Of a stretch of DNA of 64,000 nt, positions 57,604 to 64,000 are shown one piece after another; position 1 is the stretch's first letter, and every line of letters starts with the position of its first letter. The DNA comes from Heliocybe sulcata (taxonomy: Eukaryota > Basidiomycota > Agaricomycetes > Gloeophyllales > Gloeophyllaceae). Where the stretch lies: NCBI GenBank assembly GCA_004369045.1, contig ML213506.1, positions 62,001 to 126,000 on the forward strand, read 5' to 3'. The notes under the pieces are model-generated. The model was not told the DNA's origin, made no database searches, and saw only the letters and a program-made list of their open reading frames with translations. The translations under genes and the position numbers were made by a program.

Positions 57604-59124
57604 TTATGTCCCGTCGCTTCTATGGAGACGAGCAGAGGGACTCGCGAATTGGATTGTGGAGACATGGCTCCTCTGCAAACGATTGTCAATATTCTGGCCA
57701 TCCGAGTATTCGACCGTTTGATCCGATGATTTGCCGAGTGCGACAATGACGATGATGACAGCTGGGAAGATGCCCTATATGAGAGGATGAGAGTTTAACA
57801 CGGAATCATGAACAGAGTTGGCATACGACGAGTTGCTCTGCAATTTGACCTACCAAGGCCTATGTTACGTGCACAAGTCAGCAGAGCACTATAGGTCGAA
57901 ACAAGGAATCGTACCACCACAAGGATATTTGTTGTACCGTCCGCCTGTCGGTACAAAGCCACAAAGATTGCAGATAGTACAAGGCAGACCGAGTACAGAA
58001 TTCCGGTCTCCAGCCTAGCATAAAATGAGTATACCAGAAGGAGACCTGGAATGAATAGCTTTCGCGTACAACAGAGACGCAACACGAAGGTATCGGGCCT
58101 TATTCTTGCCTATATTGCGCGTCGCCTTCCAGATCCGGAATGCTCCTCCAGGGTTAGCTACGCAACACAGGTGAGTCACCTAGCACCACACCTATAAGAC
58201 TGCTCATGGACAAATTAGTAATCGCCGAGGTGGTGTACATTGCTGCGCTTGCTACGTTCCACTGTTTTATAAGTGTACTCCACTGTGGGGGAGGTTCAGT
58301 GCTATTGAGAGGTGCATGCAATCTGATCCAGTATAACTTGCTCTCAGTGACTGCCATCACAAATCCACATGCTACAAATAGATAACGAGATCAATAAGTT
58401 CCTCTTATAAGCAGCCATGACATACACACCTGTTCCAGCGATGAGTAGCGCAATAGGCACAGCTACAACGGACACTCATCTGCTATACAGGACGTAGCAG
58501 CGCCACAGCTGTACAGGAAGGTCTCATGAAGCTCCTGTAAATGAACAACCTCTGAGCACCTACCAGAAGGCCGTCTGCAATTACGCTGGCATGGAATTAG
58601 TCGGGCCGGTGGCTTCGGCAGTAATATAACGTACTTGGTACATGGAACCAGTACGTCACCGATGACTTGCGCAAGATCGTATCGGAGTGCCTCACGCACG
58701 AGCATAGGGTCACCTCCGGAGGACCCATCAGGCAGCAGATCAGTGGTAACAAAGCCTTGCAATTGCCAGAACGTGAATGCGGCCTGGATGATGCAGAGCA
58801 CGTAAAGGCTGATGTTCACGAGCAGCAATCGGCGATGCTGTGGGGATGCGTCCTGACGGAAAAGGAGGGCATACATGGATGCCCCGAAGATCATCATGTA
58901 CACCCCTAACATCGATCAGAATATTTATCGTGCAGTTCAAGGACGTATTATGCACCATTCAGAAAGGCCACGATCTCGTAATAGGCTCAGCCTCTTTGCC
59001 TGATCCATACTACAAGTCAATACGTACCAGGATCTGTATCATACTTTGCTAGCATGGATTCAGATCCTCGATGCTCTAGATGAGCGAAAGAAAAACATGC
59101 CTGATTCCAGTTCAGAGTGGACAT
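57604..59124 (-). pseudogene. Seven-transmembrane protein, MxxLNWNQ family, copy E, damaged
   Basis: Read leftwards from 59124, the first exon gives MSTLNWNQ and would need a GC donor. The second exon (QSMIQIL) is clear; the third is not, because the space left would need a 28-34-nt intron. The fourth exon (VYMMIFGASMYALLF) through the last (57774-57604, GIFPAVIIVIVAL) follow the family pattern, including AFRIWKATRNIG. The sixth exon contains an in-frame TGA in the conserved WRCYVLYSR-x segment (CGA or CGG to TGA). The ending is shorter than in other copies, and a shifted frame after it still resembles the family tail. I regard it as a young pseudogene; a sequencing error at one base near 58465 is the alternative. 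Confidence 0.7.
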
Positions 59125-59466
59125 TGTGGTGATGAAAGCTGGAAGAATGACCCAGAGGGCGCCGGAATCTAGGGCGATGGCGTGCAGCAATGGATACTTG
59201 TGGAAGTGGGCCACTGCTATGCATGGCATGATACAAGTCCTGAGCTTGAGACTTTCTGAGATTATTTAGGCACATTTCACTCAAATATGTTGTACAGCGG
59301 TAAAGATGCAGTGCATTCCACAGTAGTGTACAAGCAGTTGATATAGTATCTATATACATGAGGAGCACTGTTCAATTTAATCAATCTTCCAGTTCATTTT
59401 TGTGGTCAAAACCTGTTCTGCAATTCTTCAATGCTTCCATAATCATGAATACACTGCCCAGCTAAT
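59125..59466. other. Intergenic, no gene seen
   Basis: Sequence between the start of 7-TM copy E and the assembly gap; should include the copy's promoter. Nothing else recognised. Confidence 0.45.
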
Positions 59467-60096
59467 NNNNNNNNNNNNNNNNNNNNNNNNNNNNNNNNNN
59501 NNNNNNNNNNNNNNNNNNNNNNNNNNNNNNNNNNNNNNNNNNNNNNNNNNNNNNNNNNNNNNNNNNNNNNNNNNNNNNNNNNNNNNNNNNNNNNNNNNNN
59601 NNNNNNNNNNNNNNNNNNNNNNNNNNNNNNNNNNNNNNNNNNNNNNNNNNNNNNNNNNNNNNNNNNNNNNNNNNNNNNNNNNNNNNNNNNNNNNNNNNNN
59701 NNNNNNNNNNNNNNNNNNNNNNNNNNNNNNNNNNNNNNNNNNNNNNNNNNNNNNNNNNNNNNNNNNNNNNNNNNNNNNNNNNNNNNNNNNNNNNNNNNNN
59801 NNNNNNNNNNNNNNNNNNNNNNNNNNNNNNNNNNNNNNNNNNNNNNNNNNNNNNNNNNNNNNNNNNNNNNNNNNNNNNNNNNNNNNNNNNNNNNNNNNNN
59901 NNNNNNNNNNNNNNNNNNNNNNNNNNNNNNNNNNNNNNNNNNNNNNNNNNNNNNNNNNNNNNNNNNNNNNNNNNNNNNNNNNNNNNNNNNNNNNNNNNNN
60001 NNNNNNNNNNNNNNNNNNNNNNNNNNNNNNNNNNNNNNNNNNNNNNNNNNNNNNNNNNNNNNNNNNNNNNNNNNNNNNNNNNNNNNNNNNNNNNNN
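59467..60096. other. Assembly gap of 630 undetermined bases
   Basis: A continuous run of N. Open frames reported across it are artefacts. The distance may not be the true one. Confidence 1.
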
Positions 60097-61087
60097 GTGC
60101 AGCCAGGAGCACTCCTAAAATCACCAAAATATTTGGAATGGTGTGTGATATGGTCTAGATAATATATTTGAAATTGCAGGTAGTCATGGCAACAGGAGGG
60201 TGAGCGATGGACAGATTACTGAAATGTGGCACTACAAATCCAAAATTGTAGTCTCGACTACAAGCGGACTTTGTAAAAAATGTATTCAAGACTACACTTT
60301 TGATTCCCACGATTGATCGGCATCTTATTCCCACAGTCATCATTGTTCGGCCCAAGGCCGCTAAAGACTCCTCCTTCGTTCCTCAGGACTCGTAATATGA
60401 GATTTCGTTAGAACTGCACCTATATAAGCACGCTTAGGACCGCTATGCCTTCAATTCCGGCGCGACTGAGCTCACTCGTAAGCCCAGTAGTGACCTGAGA
60501 TGAGTTGAAATTTCATGATGACCTACGGCTGAATCTTGTACTTAGCATCAGAGCTGACGGTCAAGTGTGATTCGCAGACCAGCTCACCTCTAAATGCTTT
60601 CCCCTTTTCTCATCGATAGCAGCATCTGGAGTGCCGCTATATCTGCTCTTCGAGCGTGGCTGAGCTCACTTCGATGACCATGGATCATCTGGGATGCGTT
60701 GATACTGAGCTGCGTATATCATCGACGCTGCGGAACATCATCGGCGGAGATGAACAGTACATGGGAGACTAGACTCACCTCGTCAGGCGATGACCGCGAA
60801 TTGAGGGTCACGATCTGATGTAACGCTCTGAACCAACAGTTGGGTAACGTTTAACCCTCATCAAAATATCACCTGGGTCTTCGCACTCGCAACCGAATAG
60901 CGGCTTCAGTTATCGATTACTTATGTCAATCTGCTCCACCATCCAATCGCTCTATTTGGCAAACATACATTTCGCGGGTACATGACACCGAAAATCCTCT
61001 ATGAAGACAAGAATATGCCGTGTCATTCCTCCATTCCCAGCACTAATAACCACTTATAAATAACAATACGTTGGCCCTTTACCAGCT
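60097..61087. other. Intergenic, no gene seen
   Basis: About 1 kb to the right of the gap. The word ctgagctcact recurs at about 60466 and 60661 amid unrelated sequence. No coding frame or RNA gene supported. Confidence 0.45.
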
Positions 61088-62256
61088 CTAGAGCGCCTTC
61101 AATTTCTCCTCGATCACTTTACAAGCCCGATCCACAATCCCGTCCATACCGCCCTCTACCTTCAGCGGCTCTAGTACCACAAGATCCCCTACCTTCCCAT
61201 TTTCCGTCACTACTACGCCGTTCTCGACGTCGTGATTGGCGAAGACGTCCTGGTGAGCGCGGACGTACGCAGGGTAGACGATCTGGTCGAAGTAGCCCGG
61301 CGGGTCGCGCCAGAGGGCGCCCTCTGGATCGGATTGGACTCCAAGAGGCAAGGCCGGCAGGTGCGGGTGCGATAGCGAGCGGAATCGGGAATAAGGGAAC
61401 ATGGGGATGTAGTCAGTACGAATATAGAGAGTGTGGAGTGAAGGACGGAGACTAACCTGCTGTGTGGTATCCGTGCCGTTCTTCCCGACGTTGCTTGAGG
61501 ACGTCGTATGGCACACGAAGAAATATCCGCACATCTAGGCTGTCGACAACTTCCTGCACCTTTTTCAGCGCACCAACTCACCTCCTCAAATATTTGTGAC
61601 GAACCTTATCCCAATACAACAAAAACCCATCCAGAAGCGCCCACGTCACTTTCTCTCCTCTTGCCTGCCACTCCCTCTCCGCCTCCTCAAACACTCCCTT
61701 CCACCGCCGTGCTACATCGCTGCTGACGGGGATATCCTTCTGCTCGTTCAGGTGGTCGTGCGATCGGTGTTCGGAGGGGATCTGTCCAGTCGCTTTCACA
61801 GATTTCAGGAAAGATTCGAGGCGCGGCCAGTCGATGGCCCCTTCGGGGGCGTCCCAGTCTTGCACGTTGTGGATCGGGTGCATGGGGATGAGCTCCTGCG
61901 GCTATACGACACAATGAAAGCTCAGAAGATGGCATAGTACGAACAAAAATGTCCTTACAGGTGCAAAATCCTGGTACGTTGTACCGTGCGCGTCGGTTCC
62001 GTCTCATCAGCAGGTTATCGTACGCGAGGGACGTACATCCTGGTGTATTATGAGACTATCGGGCAGAATCCGCAGGAGGTGTTTTGCTAACGTTGTCTTT
62101 CCTGAACATGTTGCGCCTCTACAACATGAATTAGCATGGATCCCTAGTGCTTCTTACATCGAAGCTGATGAAGTGATTGTCTTACCCGATGCCGACTATG
62201 ACCACACGCGTCTTGGGCTCATTCTCTTCTTTGCTAGCAGAGTGATCAGCAGACAT
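61088..62256 (-). CDS. P-loop nucleoside kinase of the nicotinamide riboside / uridine kinase family, 264 aa
   Basis: Exons (minus): 62186-62256, 62037-62118, 61969-61980, 61605-61901, 61457-61553, 61088-61323. The third exon is 12 nt (DFAP). The Walker A loop GGATCSGKTT (Lys31) crosses the first intron; HQDDFAPPQELIP is the substrate-loop Asp segment typical of Nrk1-type kinases; DWDAPEGAIDWPRL and WALLDGFLLYW follow (Walker B-like LLDGF), then RVPYDVLKQRREERHGYHT as the arginine-bearing lid and DPPGYFDQIVYPAYVRAH. Expected reaction: ATP-dependent phosphorylation of nicotinamide riboside to NMN in NAD salvage; a uridine-type substrate cannot be excluded. Likely cytosolic. The last intron (133 nt) is longer than the rest. 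Intact. Confidence 0.9.
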
Positions 62257-64000
62257 TTCTGTGCGCGCGATATTGCGCCGTAAAGAAATCTAATTCAGAG
62301 GAGAGTTGTAGCGGAAGTCCTGTACGCCGTTGGTACTCCGAATCCAAGCACGTGAGCTATTTTTAGCACTTCATCTCTCGCGAGACGCGATGTCATGCTA
62401 CCGACTGTACTTGCCGCCGATTCTGTACCACAGCCTACTCTGTTCTACTTTGCAGACGTGTCAAGACTTCTGAGTGTTTGATATCATAGGTACCTCTGTC
62501 GTGGACCGCTTTGCTGCCCGAGGACGGTGCCCATCGAACACTCGGCGAGATATGTGTAAATGGCCGTAGCGCTGGTCGGGACACTCCTCTCGGATCTCTC
62601 GGTATGTCTTATACTGGAGTATGGACACTGTATTCATCTCCGTCAGACTTAACAGTGTACTCGTGGAAGCATCTTAATCGCAGCCTAAATCCCACATTCA
62701 ACGCTACGGTGTACCACTCGAGCATCTCGCTTAGTGGACAGTTGTATCAAGGATCAATCTCCGACCCATCGCCAGTATGCTACAAGCCGCTGATCCAGTC
62801 GTTAGATGAAATATTTTTCTTCATCTGCCAGCCATCTTAGAATCGGTCCGAGTACTCACAAGCGTCACCTGGACCTGCTGGCGCTCCTGACCTTTCTGTT
62901 CGCGTCGCGATATCTCCTGCTACCTTTCACAGGCTCTCCGCACGCTCATCATTGCACAGCTGCTACAGTCACTGACGGATCGCCTCGTGCAGTATTATAG
63001 GAGTGTGCTACTGCTGGCCATCGTTGTTGCGGGCCCAGCTAATATTGGACGGCCAATAGATGGAATTTACCGCCGTGACCCGAAGTTGTTCCCGGTAGTG
63101 CTTACTGCATTGGCCATCAACTAGAAGGCATGAACCACTTCAGTCGTTAGGCGTCACGAGAGCTCAGGTGCGCGGATTGAGACTCAGATATCACAGCAAG
63201 CGCAGACTCCAGTAAGCTGCTAGTGCAAAGATCTGGCAATGTTCACTCACGAGAATTCGTAGCTTCGGTGTAATGATAATGATGGATGATGACCGAGTGA
63301 GGCGTTCAAGCTGGGTATCGACGATCAGATGCTCATAATTAACACAGTGAATGCGGGTTTCTCTTCGGCTGCTGGATTTCTCGAACAAGTATGTTGATAT
63401 GATCCTGCGAACGACAGCTAATACGGTCATCCTTCGCTGAGCTGTCGCCGCACTTATCCTCTGCTGGTCAGTCTGGCTAGAGATTCTTCAGGGATATGAC
63501 GGTCAGCCGCCCGTGGCTCCATATCCAGGCGAGCTGATGCTTAATCCACAGGAAATTGCCAGCACTGATTCTGCTGCGATGCAATTAATATTCATGATGT
63601 TGCGTTGTAGATCACAGCTTAGCTCGACCTTATCCCAGATTAGCCCTCGCCTGGGATTTGAGTTCATCTCTCTGGACGCATAAGGGCCATTTGAAGAAAG
63701 CAGCAATCGTCACCTGTTCGCACCGATGCGCTAAACTTTGTCACCCTCTGGGTTGTTCGAGGACTCGACACTGGGCGACATTATGAAGACGGTTTCACAC
63801 CATCGCTCCAGGATAGATGAAAGGAGCCGATCTTGACGAACAAGAAGTGCGTCTGGCAGGATGCGCTCCAAGCTAAGACCCTCACTCAGTCTGTTCCATC
63901 GAAAAACTTTAGTTCACCCTTGATCCTTATAGATAGGTCCCGAGTACACTTGATCCCTTACCGACGAAGCCGTCAAAACATGGGGCATGCATATTTTCGT
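62257..64000. other. No supported gene to the end of the window
   Basis: Plus-strand open stretches at 62511-62840 and 62806-63000 and minus-strand ones at 63191-63430 and 63503-63706 have no recognisable domain and frames that break often. The segment may contain the promoter of the kinase gene and decayed sequence. Confidence 0.4.

Noticed and set aside
59402-60127. Open frames across the N run
   Set aside because: Undetermined bases are read as open; nothing is known about that sequence.
1-64000. CRISPR arrays, bacterial operons or LTR-type elements
   Set aside because: Repeats here are single tandem pairs or inverted ends of DNA transposons; genes carry spliceosomal introns, and no paired long terminal repeats, reverse transcriptase or capsid-like frames were recognised.

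Overview
The window is nuclear DNA of a filamentous basidiomycete, almost certainly an agaricomycete of the polypore type. Genes are broken by many 45-65 nt introns with GT-AG (a few GC-AG) borders, intergenic space is short, and the families are typical of that group: large MYND-finger proteins, F-box/LRR proteins, expanded 7-TM families, FSH1-type serine hydrolases and P450s. Exon coordinates below were derived by hand by following reading frame across splice sites; a model in which every junction keeps phase is strong evidence, but no transcript data were available. No LTR retrotransposon, provirus, CRISPR array or rRNA was recognised.

Layout. 1-6.6 kb: the end of a low-complexity protein gene, a convergent coiled-coil/proline-rich protein gene and a mitochondrial-type SDR reductase. 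6.6-10.8 kb: mostly gene-poor, with one very small dsRNA-binding-domain gene. 10.8-18 kb: a 13-exon GPCR-like receptor, a secreted orphan protein and an F-box protein ending in a CaaX motif. 19.7-23.2 kb: two members of a 7-TM family whose first exon encodes M-x-x-L-N-W-N-Q; further members lie at 41.2-45.2 kb and 57.6-59.1 kb (three apparently intact, two damaged). 23.4-26.4 kb: a proline-rich membrane-anchored protein divergent from a mitochondrial membrane protein.

27.7-36.1 kb is the most unusual part: a direct tandem segmental duplication. Each copy carries a gene made of repeated domains of about 160 residues (signature GFFYWH) with no function known to me. The left gene is split by an 833-bp non-autonomous DNA transposon with perfect 33-bp terminal inverted repeats, an 8-bp target duplication, eight periodic TCCGGAC motifs and a tRNA-like pol III unit. 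The duplication ends near a 1206-residue MYND-finger gene.

45-56 kb: an intact FSH1-like serine hydrolase, a decayed second copy, a 708-bp mariner-type MITE, an intact cytochrome P450 just downstream of the MITE, then a divergent pair (a DUF218/YdcF-like membrane protein and a membrane dipeptidase). 56-64 kb: an AT-rich island, the decayed 7-TM copy, a 630-nt assembly gap and a nicotinamide riboside/uridine-type kinase, followed by sequence in which no gene could be supported.
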